A stretch of 64,000 bases of DNA from assembly GCF_009708005.2 (NCBI RefSeq), contig NZ_CP052757.1, positions 4,092,001 to 4,156,000 on the forward strand. The letters run 5' to 3'. The translations under genes and the position numbers were made by a program. This DNA comes from Cellulosimicrobium protaetiae (lineage in GTDB: Bacteria; Actinomycetota; Actinomycetes; Actinomycetales; Cellulomonadaceae). Positions 53,953 through 62,806 of this stretch are shown here, one piece after another (the first letter of the stretch is position 1; each line of letters begins with the position of its first letter). The notes beneath the pieces are model-generated. The model saw nothing but the letters and a program-made list of their open reading frames with translations, searched no databases and was not told where the DNA came from.

Positions 53953-55568
53953 GGCGTGGTCTCCTCGTTCGTCGTGGTGGTCGTGCTGCTGGATGTCGCG
54001 CTCGCGACGACGACCGCGTCGGCGATCTCTCGCAGGCGGCCCTCCGGGACGCCGGGCAGCAGGCCGGGGAGGAGGACCAGCGCGCGGACCGCCGCAACGT
54101 CGTCCGGCGCGTTCTCGACGACCGCGCGCAGCTCGTCTCCACGCGGGTCGTCCACCGCGCGCGCCGCCCGCGTCTCCGCGACGACGTACCCGGCCCAGGC
54201 GGCGAGCGCGGCGACGACCCCCCGCGGGGCCGGGGCCCCCGGATGCGCGTCGAGGAGGTCGGCGAGCGTCGCGCCCCAGCGGAACGGGATCTTCTGCGTC
54301 CCGTCCATCGCGACCTGGCGCGTCGTGTGCCCGGTCGCGGGGTTCGCGAACCGGTCGAGCAGCGTCTCCGCGTACGCGCCGAGGTCGACACCGTCTGGCG
54401 CGTCCAGCGTCGCGAGCGCGTCGGCCTGCAGCGCCCGGGCGCCCGCGGCGAGCGCCGGGTCGGCGACCGCCTCCGCGATCGTCGCGCACCCCGCGAGCGA
54501 GCCCGCGTAGGCGAGGTAGGAGTGCGCGCCGTTGAGCAGGCGCAGCTTCGCGCGCTCGTACGGCGCGACGTCGCTCGTCAGGGTCGCCCCGCCGCGCTCC
54601 CACGCGGGGCGGGGGCCGGCGAAGCGGTCCTCGATCACCCACTGCAGGAACGGTTCGGCCACGACCAGGCCCTCGTCGCGCGCGCCGAGCAGCGACTCGA
54701 CCTCGTCGCGCTGCGCGGGCGTCGTGGCCGGCACGATGCGGTCGACCATGCTGCACGGGAACGTCACCGAGGCGGCGAGCCAGTCGCGCAGCGCGTCGCC
54801 CTCCGCGCCCGGGAGCGCGGCGTCGACCGCCTCTCCCACGAGCCGCGCGAGCACGTGCCCGTTGTCGGCGAGGTTGTCGCAGCTCAGCACGGTGAGGGGG
54901 GCTCCCCCGGCCCGACGGCGCGCCGCGAGCCCGCGCACGAGCAGCCCGACGGCGCTGGTCGCCGCGACGGCTCCCGTCGCCTCTCCCGTCGCGTCGTCCG
55001 GGAGGAGCGCGTTCGTCGCGCCCGCGCCCGGAGAGCTCGTTGCCGCCTCCTCGCGGAGCAGCGTGTCGAGGTCGCCCGCGACCGCGTCGACGTCGAGGTG
55101 CCCGTCGGCGCGGCGCGCGTACCCCTTCTCGGTCACGGTGAGCGTCACGACGTGCGTCGTCGGGGCGGCGAGCGCCGCGAGGACGCGCGGCGTCTCCTCG
55201 GCCGGCCAGGCGACGTCCGTCACCGACCCCACGACGCGCGGGGACGCGCCGTCGGGCCCGACCGTCAGCACGGTGTAGACCCCGCCCTGCGGACGGAGCT
55301 GGTCGCGGACCGCCGCGGACCGCTGCGTCACCCCGAGGATCCCCCAGCGCGTCTCGCCCGTGGCGCGCGCGGCGTCCTCGGTGACGACGGCCTGGTGCGC
55401 GCGATGGAAGGCGCCGATCCCGAGGTGGACGATCCCGACCTGCGTCGGGCGGACGGGAACCGGCGGGAACGCGGGGTGCGCGTCCCGGTGCAGTCGGGGC
55501 TGCGCCGCGCTCGGGGCGTCGGGTGACGCCGCGCCGGGTCGGTTCGGGGCGTCGGTCGGGGCGGTCAC
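53949..55568 (-). CDS. uxuB: fructuronate reductase / mannitol dehydrogenase-family protein
   Basis: 539 residues from GTG at 55568 (GGAGG upstream). N-terminal Rossmann VGIVHLGIGAFHRAHQAVV, centre LTVLSCDNLADNGHVLARLV, and the family signature YERAKLRLLNGAHSYLAYAG with catalytic Lys. Reduces fructuronate to mannonate, the substrate of the coupled uxuA product. About 35 residues of low-complexity sequence precede the Rossmann fold, and a Ser/Thr run ends the protein. Confidence 0.9.
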   Translation of the reverse strand: MTAPTDAPNRPGAASPDAPSAAQPRLHRDAHPAFPPVPVRPTQVGIVHLGIGAFHRAHQAVVTEDAARATGETRWGILGVTQRSAAVRDQLRPQGGVYTVLTVGPDGASPRVVGSVTDVAWPAEETPRVLAALAAPTTHVVTLTVTEKGYARRADGHLDVDAVAGDLDTLLREEAATSSPGAGATNALLPDDATGEATGAVAATSAVGLLVRGLAARRRAGGAPLTVLSCDNLADNGHVLARLVGEAVDAALPGAEGDALRDWLAASVTFPCSMVDRIVPATTPAQRDEVESLLGARDEGLVVAEPFLQWVIEDRFAGPRPAWERGGATLTSDVAPYERAKLRLLNGAHSYLAYAGSLAGCATIAEAVADPALAAGARALQADALATLDAPDGVDLGAYAETLLDRFANPATGHTTRQVAMDGTQKIPFRWGATLADLLDAHPGAPAPRGVVAALAAWAGYVVAETRAARAVDDPRGDELRAVVENAPDDVAAVRALVLLPGLLPGVPEGRLREIADAVVVASATSSSTTTTTNEETTP

Positions 55569-55654
55569 GCGGCCTCCTGCGGCTGGGGCGGGTCTCGGAT
55601 CGGCGACGGGCGTCACCGGTGCGGCACGGCCAGGGGCGCCCCGGCGACGAGCCT

Positions 55655-55725
55655 TGCGAACGATTGTATCCATACGGGTACGGGGAAAGTCGCGGTTCGG
55701 TGCGTGGCGTGTGCAAACGTTCGCA
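55655..55725. promoter_or_regulatory. two LacI/GntR-type operators upstream of uxuBA
   Basis: TGCGAACGATTGTA (55655-55668) and TGCAAACGTTCGCA (55712-55725) share TGCRAACGWTYG and are near-palindromic. Both lie in the 191-bp gap before uxuB, where a repressor of the hexuronate operon would act. The regulator gene is not identified. Confidence 0.6.
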
Positions 55726-55759
55726 GGTCGGTCACGACGACGCCCGAGAGTCGGCGACG

Positions 55760-56869
55760 TCACCGCACCGGGGCTGCGGACTCCCGCGCGGCAAGGTCGG
55801 CCGGGCGGACGGCGCGTCCGGTCGCGGCGGCCTCGCGGATCGCGCACAGGAGCCGGACGGTCTCCACGGCGTCCGCGGCCCCGACGGGTGGCGGCGCGGC
55901 GCCGTCGAGGGCCGCCAGCACCCGCTCCCACTGGGCGCGGTGCCCGGCGTGGCCGATCGCGAGCGGGTCCGCCGCGCCGCCGGCCGAACCCCCGGACCCT
56001 GGTGCCGCGACCCCCGGCACGTCCCAGCGCAGCACCTCGTCCTGCGCGAGCTCCACCGAGCCGTGCGACCCGTGGAGCGCGAGGGTCGCCGGGAACCCGG
56101 GGGGCGTCGCCGTCGTCGTCGTGACGACACCGAGCGCCCCCGACGCGAGGCGCAGCGTCGCGACCGTGGTGTCCTCGGCGGTGTCGTCGGCGGCGACCGG
56201 CCCGGGGCCCACCGCGCGCGCGAGCGTCCCCGCCTGGGCCGTGACCGACTCGACCGGCCCGCACAGCCAGCGCAGGAGGTCGACGTTGTGCACCCCCTGG
56301 TTCATGAGCGACCCCCCGCCCTGCCTCGTGGACGACCGCCACGGCGCGGCGGCGTAGTAGTCGTCGTCGCGGTACCAGGGCACGTGCGTGGCGACGAGGC
56401 GCAGCCGACCGAGCGCACCGTCGTCGAGCGCGCGCCGGAGCGCCTGGTGCTGCGGCTCGAAGCGGCGCTGGGACACCATCGAGACGAGAAGGCCCCGCTC
56501 GCGCGCCACCCGCTCGACGCGGAGCGCGTCGCCGACGGTGAGCGCAAGCGGCTTCTCGACGACGACGTGCTTGCCCGCCTCGAGCGCCGCGAGCGCGAGG
56601 CGCGCATGGCTCCCGCTCGGCGTGCAGACCGCCACGACGTCGACGTCCTCGTGACGGACCACGTCGTCGGGCGGCACGTGCGCGGCGTGCCCGCCCGGGG
56701 TCAGGTGGGCGTCGAGGTCCCCGCCCCCGCTGTACGCGACGAGCCGGGCCCGGGGCGCCAGGTCGCGCAGCGCGAGCGCGTGCAGCACGCCGATGCTGCC
56801 CATCCCGACGATCCCGACACCGACCACGGGCCCGGCGGCCCCCGGAGCGGACTGCACGGTCCCGGTCAC
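55760..56869 (-). CDS. Gfo/Idh/MocA-family oxidoreductase
   Basis: 369 residues; GTG at 56869 overlaps the ATPase stop. Rossmann VGIVGMGSIGVLHALALRDL, CTPSGSHARLALAALEAGKH, VEKPLALTVGDALRV, QGGGSLMNQGVHNVDLLRWL. Last gene of a five-gene operon with an NMT1-type ABC transporter and a TIM-barrel epimerase. Confidence 0.87.
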   Translation of the reverse strand: MTGTVQSAPGAAGPVVGVGIVGMGSIGVLHALALRDLAPRARLVAYSGGGDLDAHLTPGGHAAHVPPDDVVRHEDVDVVAVCTPSGSHARLALAALEAGKHVVVEKPLALTVGDALRVERVARERGLLVSMVSQRRFEPQHQALRRALDDGALGRLRLVATHVPWYRDDDYYAAAPWRSSTRQGGGSLMNQGVHNVDLLRWLCGPVESVTAQAGTLARAVGPGPVAADDTAEDTTVATLRLASGALGVVTTTTATPPGFPATLALHGSHGSVELAQDEVLRWDVPGVAAPGSGGSAGGAADPLAIGHAGHRAQWERVLAALDGAAPPPVGAADAVETVRLLCAIREAAATGRAVRPADLAARESAAPVR

Positions 56870-57681
56870 TCGGCGACGTGGCTGGCGCCGAGCAGGTCGC
56901 GCAGCCGCTCGGCGGCACCCGTGAACCGCGGGTCGACGAGCGTCGTCCCGTAGTCGCGCTCGTCGGGCAGCCCGGGCTCGAGGGTCTCGACGATCCGCCC
57001 CGGGCGCGGGCTCATGACCACGATCCGGCTCCCCAGGAACACCGCCTCCGGCACCGAGTGGGTGACGAGCACGATCGTCGTGCCGGTCTCGCGCCAGATG
57101 CGGTTCATCTCGATGTTCATCTGCTCGCGCGTGAGCGCGTCGAGCGCGCCGAACGGCTCGTCCATGAGGAGCACGCGGGGCTCGTGCAGCAGCGCCCGGC
57201 ACAGCGCGACGCGCTGCTGCATACCGCCGGACAGCTCGTGCGGCAGCGCCTTCTCGAAGCCCGTGAGCCCGGTGAGCGCGATGAGCGCGTCCGCACGCTC
57301 GTGCGCCCGGCGCCGGTCCATGCCCCGCATCTCCGCCTGGAGCAGGATGTTCTTGCGCACACCGCGCCACTCGAGCAGCGCCGAGCGCTGGAACGCGAAC
57401 CCGATCTCGCGCTGCGGGCGCGTGACCGCCTTCCCGTACAGGCGCACCTCGCCCTCGGTGTAGGCCGTGAGACCCGCGACGATCTTCAGCAGCGTCGACT
57501 TCCCGCAGCCGGACGGCCCGACGATCGTGACGAACTCGCCCGGCTGGACGCTCAGCGAGACGTCGTCGAGCGCCACCGTCTCCGACCGTTTCGACGTGAA
57601 GCGCATCGTGAGGTCGCGGACCTCGATGATGGGGTCGGCGCCGACCGCGTCTGCGCGGGCGTCGAGCTCGGTCGCGGTCAC
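56866..57681 (-). CDS. ABC transporter ATPase, nitrate/sulfonate/pyrimidine-precursor (TauB/SsuB) type
   Basis: 271 residues. Walker A GPSGCGKST, signature LSGGMQQRVALCRALLHEPR, Walker B VLLMDEPFGALD, H-loop VTHSVPEAVFL. GTG at 57681 overlaps the binding-protein stop. Works with the adjoining permease and NMT1-like binding protein. Confidence 0.93.
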   Translation of the reverse strand: MTATELDARADAVGADPIIEVRDLTMRFTSKRSETVALDDVSLSVQPGEFVTIVGPSGCGKSTLLKIVAGLTAYTEGEVRLYGKAVTRPQREIGFAFQRSALLEWRGVRKNILLQAEMRGMDRRRAHERADALIALTGLTGFEKALPHELSGGMQQRVALCRALLHEPRVLLMDEPFGALDALTREQMNIEMNRIWRETGTTIVLVTHSVPEAVFLGSRIVVMSPRPGRIVETLEPGLPDERDYGTTLVDPRFTGAAERLRDLLGASHVAE

Positions 57682-58700
57682 AGGTCCGCCCCGAACGCGC
57701 CGTCCCAGAAGTCGGCCGGGGTCGTGCCGCCGTCGAAGTCCGTGTTCTCGGACAGGAACGTCAGGGTGTCCGTCCACTGCTCCTCCGTGTTGACGCCGGG
57801 GGCGGGCGCGTTCTCGAGGTCGAGCAGGTCGATCGTCGCGGCGAGCTGGGCCGCCAGGACCGCCTCGTCGGGCGCCTGCTCCGCGCCCGCGGTCATCGCC
57901 GCGACCGCCGCGTCGGGGTCCTCGGACGCCGCGAGGAACGAGCGCGACGTCGCGCGCACCATCGCCTCGACGAGCTCCGGGTCGTCCGCGATGAGCTTCT
58001 CGTTGGCCACCAGGCCGGTGCCGAGCAGGTTCATGCCGAAGTCCGCGAAGGGCAGCGCGTCGACCTCCTCACCGGTCTGGTTCTCGATCGTCGGCGCCTG
58101 GTCGTGGTGGAAGCCCTGGATCGCGTCGACCTTGCCCTCGATGAGCGCGGCGATCTTGCCCGCCGCGTCCACGTTGACCACGGTCACGTCCGCCGGGTCG
58201 ACACCGTTGAGCTCCAGCCAGGCCGGGAACGTCCCGTACATCGCGTCGCCCGGCGTGCCACCGACCGTCTTGCCCACCAGGTCGGCGGGCTCGGTGATGC
58301 CCTGCTCGGCGAAGAACTCCACCGAGCTGGGCCCGGTCTGGAGGAACACGCCGACGCTGCGCACCGGCATCCCCGAGCTGATGGCGTTCGCGAGCGGCGG
58401 CGTGTCCGCCCAGCCGAAGTCGGTGTTGCGCTGCGCGACCTGCTGGACGGTGTTCCCCGACCCGTTGCCCGGCTGGATCGTGAGGTCGATGCCCTCCTCC
58501 TCGAAGATCCCCTGCTCGACGCCGTAGTAGAACGGCGCGTGCTCGCCGTAGGGGACCCAGTTGAGCGTGACCGTGACCTCGGTGAGGCCGCCCTCGCCCT
58601 CGGCGGGTCCGGACGGGTCGGCCGACTGCCCGCAGGCCGCCGTCCCCGCCACCACGACGCCGGCCACGGCCAGCGAGACTGTCAGACGTGCACCACGCAT
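57678..58700 (-). CDS. NMT1/THI5-like ABC substrate-binding lipoprotein
   Basis: 340 residues with lipobox GTAACGQS. The NMT1/SsuA-type domain reads VTLNWVPYGEHAPFYYGVEQ, GIFEEEGIDLTIQPGNGSGN, then WADTPPLANAISSGMPVRSV and GKTVGGTPGDAMYGTFPAWL. Typical ligands are thiamine-pyrimidine precursors, riboflavin, taurine or aromatic sulfonates. The sugar-enzyme neighbours make the ligand uncertain. Confidence 0.9.
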   Translation of the reverse strand: MRGARLTVSLAVAGVVVAGTAACGQSADPSGPAEGEGGLTEVTVTLNWVPYGEHAPFYYGVEQGIFEEEGIDLTIQPGNGSGNTVQQVAQRNTDFGWADTPPLANAISSGMPVRSVGVFLQTGPSSVEFFAEQGITEPADLVGKTVGGTPGDAMYGTFPAWLELNGVDPADVTVVNVDAAGKIAALIEGKVDAIQGFHHDQAPTIENQTGEEVDALPFADFGMNLLGTGLVANEKLIADDPELVEAMVRATSRSFLAASEDPDAAVAAMTAGAEQAPDEAVLAAQLAATIDLLDLENAPAPGVNTEEQWTDTLTFLSENTDFDGGTTPADFWDGAFGADL

Positions 58701-58769
58701 GGGAAGACTCCTTCTGCTCGCGCCGCCTCGTCGTCGAGGCGGCGAACTCTCGGGTGGGTCAGGGGTGGG

Positions 58770-59729
58770 TCAGGAGGACGCGAGGACGAGGTTCCCGCGC
58801 CGCGACGCGTGCCACGGGATGAGGAGCCGCTCCAGCAGCTCGACCAGGAGGAAGAGCACGACGCCGATGAGCGACATGAGGATCAGGTCGGCGAACAGGA
58901 GCGGCGCGTCGAGGTTGCCGCTCGCGAGGAGCAGCACGTACCCGAGGCCCCGGTCGGCGCCGACGAACTCGCCGACGACGGCGCCCACGACCGCGAGCGT
59001 CACGGCGACCTTGAGGCCGGACATGAGCTGCGGCAGCGACCCCGGGAAGCGGATCTTGCGGAACGTCTTCCAGCGCGAAGCGCCCATGGTCGCCGACATC
59101 TCCAGCAGCTCGGGGTCGATCGACCGGAGCCCGGCGACGGCCGAGACCACGACCGGGAAGAACGCGATGAGCACCGCGAGGATGATCTTGGGCGTCGCGC
59201 CGAACCCGAACCAGACCACGAGGATCGGGGCGATCGCGATCTTGGGGATCACCTGGGCGAAGAGGATGAGCGGGTAGAGCGACTTCTCGGCCGTCGGCGA
59301 GTAGACGAGGAGCACTGCGGTCGCCACGCCGATCACGGCCGCGAGCACGAACCCGACGACCGTCTCCATCGTGGTCACCCACGTGTGCTCCGCAAGCATG
59401 GCCCAGTCCTCGACCATGGTGTCCCACACGGCCCCCGGCGCGGGGACCAGGTAGGCGGGCACGAGCTCGCGCCAGGCGACGAACCACCACACGGCGAACA
59501 GCGCGAGCAGCACGAGCGCGGGACGCCAGGCCGCCGAGGCGACCGCCGCCACCCGGCTGCCGAACGACGTCGTGCCGCGCGTGCGCGGGGCGGAGCGCCG
59601 GGCCGCCCCGGCGGGCGGTCGCGCCGCCTGGCGGGCCGGTCGCACTTCCTGGGCAGTCGTCATCGTGCGGTCCTCCATGGTCGTGGTCCTGGTCGTCGGC
59701 GGGGCGTCCGGGCGGGGAGCGTCGGTCAT
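58770..59729 (-). CDS. ABC transporter permease (SsuC/TauC/ThiX type)
   Basis: 319 residues. About 75 hydrophilic residues, then helices from LVLLALFAVWWFVAWRELVP; the conserved loop is LLEMSATMGASRWKTFRKIR. ATG at 59729 overlaps the epimerase stop (ATGA); internal ATGs would shorten the tail. Partner of the adjacent ATPase and binding protein. Confidence 0.92.
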   Translation of the reverse strand: MTDAPRPDAPPTTRTTTMEDRTMTTAQEVRPARQAARPPAGAARRSAPRTRGTTSFGSRVAAVASAAWRPALVLLALFAVWWFVAWRELVPAYLVPAPGAVWDTMVEDWAMLAEHTWVTTMETVVGFVLAAVIGVATAVLLVYSPTAEKSLYPLILFAQVIPKIAIAPILVVWFGFGATPKIILAVLIAFFPVVVSAVAGLRSIDPELLEMSATMGASRWKTFRKIRFPGSLPQLMSGLKVAVTLAVVGAVVGEFVGADRGLGYVLLLASGNLDAPLLFADLILMSLIGVVLFLLVELLERLLIPWHASRRGNLVLASS

Positions 59730-60553
59730 CGGAACGGCACCGCCTCGGCGTCGAGGATCGTGGTGAAGGCCTCCCAGGCCTCCGTGAACAGCTCGGGCCC
59801 GGAGAAGCCGCCCAGGCTGTGGGCGTCGCTCAGGTGCGGCTCGAGTGAGAAGAACCCGTCGAAGCCGTCGTCGCGCAGCGCCCGCACGGTCTCGGGCACC
59901 TCGCCGTCGCCGCGCCCCGCGGGGACGACGGCGCCGGTCGCCGCCAGCGCGTCCTTCACCTGGACGTACTCCAGGTGCGGGCGCAGCAGCGCGTAGCCGT
60001 CGGTGAACGGGCGCACACCGACCTGGACGAAGTTCGCCGAGTCCCACGCGAGCGCCAGGTGCGGCGAGCCGACGGACTCCACGACGTCCAGGCACCGTTC
60101 GGGGACGTCCCCGTAGATGCCCTTCTCGTTCTCGTGCACCAGCACGACGCCGGCCGCGCGCGCCACGTCGGCGAGCGCCTCCATGCGGCGCAGGACGACG
60201 TCGCGCCACGACGCCGGGTCCGTCCCGGGGCGCACGAAGAACGAGAACACGCGGACGTACGGCGCCCCGAGCTCGCGCGCGACGCGCGCGGCGTGCCGCA
60301 TCCGGTCGAGGTGGGGGTCGAAGTCCTCGTCGACGAAGATCTTGCCCACCGGAGACCCGATGCTGGAGACGCGGAGGTCGTGCCGGCGCAGCAGGCTCGC
60401 GACCCGCTCCCGCTGGTCGTCGTCGAGGTCGAGCACGTTGGTGTCCCACGCGCTGCGGAGCTCGACGAAACCCAGCCCGAGCCCGGAGGCGACGGCGCAC
60501 TGCGTCTCGACGTCGGGAGAGATCTCGTCGGCGAAGCCCGAGAGCGTCCACAT
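59726..60553 (-). CDS. sugar phosphate isomerase/epimerase (IolE/xylose-isomerase-like TIM barrel)
   Basis: 275 residues of the AP-endonuclease 2-like fold. It contains GFADEISPDVETQCAVASGL, FVELRSAWDTNVLDL, VVLVHENEKGIYGDVPERCL, LALAWDSANFVQVG and the C-terminal FFSLEPHLSD; His/Glu/Asp residues there fit a metal site. ATG at 60553 with AGAAGGGAG upstream. First gene of the NMT1-transporter operon; a long operator shared with the 62.7-kb gene lies 220 bp upstream. Confidence 0.87.
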   Translation of the reverse strand: MWTLSGFADEISPDVETQCAVASGLGLGFVELRSAWDTNVLDLDDDQRERVASLLRRHDLRVSSIGSPVGKIFVDEDFDPHLDRMRHAARVARELGAPYVRVFSFFVRPGTDPASWRDVVLRRMEALADVARAAGVVLVHENEKGIYGDVPERCLDVVESVGSPHLALAWDSANFVQVGVRPFTDGYALLRPHLEYVQVKDALAATGAVVPAGRGDGEVPETVRALRDDGFDGFFSLEPHLSDAHSLGGFSGPELFTEAWEAFTTILDAEAVPFR

Positions 60554-61042
60554 CGCGCGCTCTCCCTTCTGCTGGGGCTCCCGGTGCGACGACGCGACCG
60601 GCACCGTGGGACCGCAGACCGCAGCCTCCGGCCCGGGGAGGGGCTGGTGCGGAGGGGCGGCGCGGGGCCGGTGAGGCGCGGACGCGGGGTCGTACGGGAC
60701 GGTGGTCGAGGTCCTGCGCGCGGAGCTCGTTCTCCGTGCGCCTGGCATGGACAGTAGGTGCGGGCCATGGCATGGACAACGAGTTGCCATTTGTTGCACC
60801 TGACAGCGCTGGACGAGCAGCCGCGGCGCGAGGCGCACCGGGCCGCGGGTGCCGGACCGTGCGAGAGCGCGACGCGCGCGAGAGGGCGTGGTTGCCGTCG
60901 GTTGCCACCGGTCGGCGACGCTGGGCGCCGCCTGGCGACGTTGCGGCGACGGTGCGGCGACGGTGCGGTGACGGATCGTCGCCGGCTGCCGGTCCGCGTC
61001 GGAGGCGCTCCAGGCAGGGCCGCGCGGAGGCGCTCCGGCACG

Positions 61043-61330
61043 TCAGGTGCCGGGGTCCGCCGGGGCGCCGAGGTCGAGCGCGACGAGCCGGAAGCCCGCC
61101 GACCGGACCGCCCGCAGTACCTCACCGCGCAGGGGCTCGCTCGCCACGACGGGCAGCTCCGCCTGGGGGGCCTCGATCCGGGCGAGCTCGCCGTGGTGGT
61201 GGACCCGCAGGTCCTCCAGGCCGAGCCGGCGCAGCTCGCTCTCGGCCGCCTCGACCTGGACGGCCGCCTCGCCGTCACGGGCCCGGTCGACGGCGAGGTC
61301 GACCGGCGGAGCCTGGTCGGTGTGGCTCAT
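61043..61330 (-). pseudogene. larE: LarE C-terminal fragment
   Basis: A 95-codon frame whose sequence from ESELRRLGLEDLRVHHHGEL through LRGEVLRAVRSAGFRLVALD matches the C-terminus of LarE, the sulfur-sacrificing enzyme that makes the lactate racemase nickel cofactor. LarE is about 270 residues, with an N-terminal ATP pyrophosphatase domain that is missing here. No larB or larC is adjacent. I take it as a gene remnant; a short functional derivative is less likely. Confidence 0.65.
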
Positions 61331-61599
61331 CGACGCCGTCCGCCGGGCACGACCAGGACGGCACCGGAGGGTCGGGGTCCAGGCCGCCGACGTGCCGCCG
61401 TCGGGCGCAGGGACGCGTTCGCACGCGAGATCACGGAGCCATTGGAGGATGCCGCCGGGTGGCCGTCAAGGAGTTGCCACCGGTTGCCGCGGGGCTGCCA
61501 CGGGACGCGCCGCGGGGCGGGCCGTGGCAGGGGTGGGGAACGAGGTGGGCTCGGCGCGCGTACCGGCTGGTCACACGGCATGTCCACGACACGAGGGCG

Positions 61600-61639
61600 A
61601 CAACCGGTTGTTGTCCAGCGCTGTCAGGGCCGTTACAGT
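61600..61639 (+). promoter_or_regulatory. lacI promoter with overlapping palindromic operator
   Basis: TTGTCC (61611-61616), 17-bp spacer, TACAGT (61634-61639). The ATG is 9 bp after the -10 element, so the mRNA may be leaderless. A perfect 12-bp palindrome ACAACCGGTTGT (61600-61611) abuts the -35, suggesting autoregulation. Confidence 0.6.
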
Positions 61640-61647
61640 CCGACCGC

Positions 61648-62652
61648 ATGACCTCAGCCGGCAATGGTGCCAGCCCGACGATCTACGACGTGGCCCAAGC
61701 CGCCGGCGTCGCCCCCTCGACCGTGTCGCGGACGTTCTCGCGTCCCGGCCGCGTCAACGCGCAGACCGCGGAGCGCATCCGCCAGGTCGCCGCCGAGCTC
61801 GGCTACCGGACCAACCCGCTGGCCCGCGGGCTGCCGACGGGCCGGACGTCGCTGCTCGCGATCGTCGTCGCCGACGTGACCAACCCCTTCTTCTTCGAGA
61901 TCATCCGGGGAGCGGAGAAGACGGCGCGCGACGCCGGGTACACGCTGCTCATGGTCGACGCCCACGAGTCCGACGAGGCGGAGCGTCGCGCGCTCGACCG
62001 GACGCTGCCCCTCGTGGAAGGCCTGATCCTCGCGACGTCGCGGCTCTCGGACTCCTCGATCCGGGTCGCCGCGAAGCAGCGGCCGACCGTCGTCATGAAC
62101 CGGCACATGACCGACGTCCCGAGCGTCCTGACGGACAACGCCCAGGGCATGCGCAGCGCCGTCGAGCACCTGGCCGGGCTCGGGCACACGAGCCTCGCCT
62201 ACGTCGCGGGGCCCGAGGCGTCGTGGGCCGACGGGATGCGCTGGCGCGCGTTCCGCGAGGCGACGCGCGAGACCGACGTCCAGGCGCGGCGGATCGGCCC
62301 GTTCGCCCCGACGCTCGCCGGCGGGCTCTCCGCGGCCAAGTCTCTCGTCAAGCACCCCGCCACCGCGGCGGTCGCGTACAACGACCTCATCGCGATCGGC
62401 GCGATGCGCGGGCTGCGCCGGCTCGGGGTCGAGGTCCCACGGGACCTGAGCATCGTCGGTTTCGACAACATCTTCGGCTCGGACTTCTGCACCCCACCCC
62501 TCACGACCGTCGCCGCACCCCTGCGGCACTTCGGGTCGTTCGCAGTCCAGCGCCTCCTCGCGCAGCTCCGTCCGTCGCCCGCGCCCGCCGCCGGTCCGAC
62601 GCTGCTCCCGGCCAAGCTCGTCGAGCGCGGCTCGACCGCCCGCCCGGCCTGA
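61648..62652 (+). CDS. LacI-family transcriptional regulator
   Basis: 334 residues. HTH PTIYDVAQAAGVAPSTVSRT, hinge YRTNPLARGLPTGRTSLLAI, core with VADVTNPFFFEIIRGAEKTA and end SIVGFDNIFGSDFCTPPLTT. Near-identical 24-bp operators lie before the divergent epimerase operon and before the following PA14 gene, so all three are probably one regulon. No Shine-Dalgarno is visible at the ATG. Confidence 0.92.
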   Translation: MTSAGNGASPTIYDVAQAAGVAPSTVSRTFSRPGRVNAQTAERIRQVAAELGYRTNPLARGLPTGRTSLLAIVVADVTNPFFFEIIRGAEKTARDAGYTLLMVDAHESDEAERRALDRTLPLVEGLILATSRLSDSSIRVAAKQRPTVVMNRHMTDVPSVLTDNAQGMRSAVEHLAGLGHTSLAYVAGPEASWADGMRWRAFREATRETDVQARRIGPFAPTLAGGLSAAKSLVKHPATAAVAYNDLIAIGAMRGLRRLGVEVPRDLSIVGFDNIFGSDFCTPPLTTVAAPLRHFGSFAVQRLLAQLRPSPAPAAGPTLLPAKLVERGSTARPA

Positions 62653-62688
62653 CCGCACCCCGCGGGCGCGGCCTCCGGCGGACCAGGG

Positions 62689-62712
62689 GCAACAAGTGGC
62701 AACTCGTTGCCC
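62689..62712 (+). promoter_or_regulatory. operator upstream of the PA14 gene
   Basis: Contains CAACAAGTGGCAACTCGTTG. The 24-bp site matches 60774-60797 (opposite strand) at 22 positions. Confidence 0.7.
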
Positions 62713-62806
62713 GGACCGCGCACGCCCCCGGATAGTGACGGCACAGCGCACCGATGCGCGCCCTGTGCGCAGTCCGACGCACGGTCCTCGACGGAGAGGC
62801 AGGCTG

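Larger units (their letters stand above)
60554..61647. promoter_or_regulatory. long divergent regulatory region with operator-like sites
   Basis: 1094 bp between the epimerase operon and lacI. It contains an operator at 60774-60797 whose complement reads CAACAAATGGCAACTCGTTG, paired GTTGCC half-sites at 60891/60901 and 61473/61484, a short GCGGCGACGGT tandem repeat near 60945-60975, and a LarE-derived fragment (61043-61330). The remainder shows nothing recognisable. Confidence 0.6.

Noticed and set aside
61043-61330. Functional lactate-racemase maturation gene
   Set aside because: Only the C-terminal third of LarE is present and the ATP-binding domain and partners are absent, so it is listed as a remnant.
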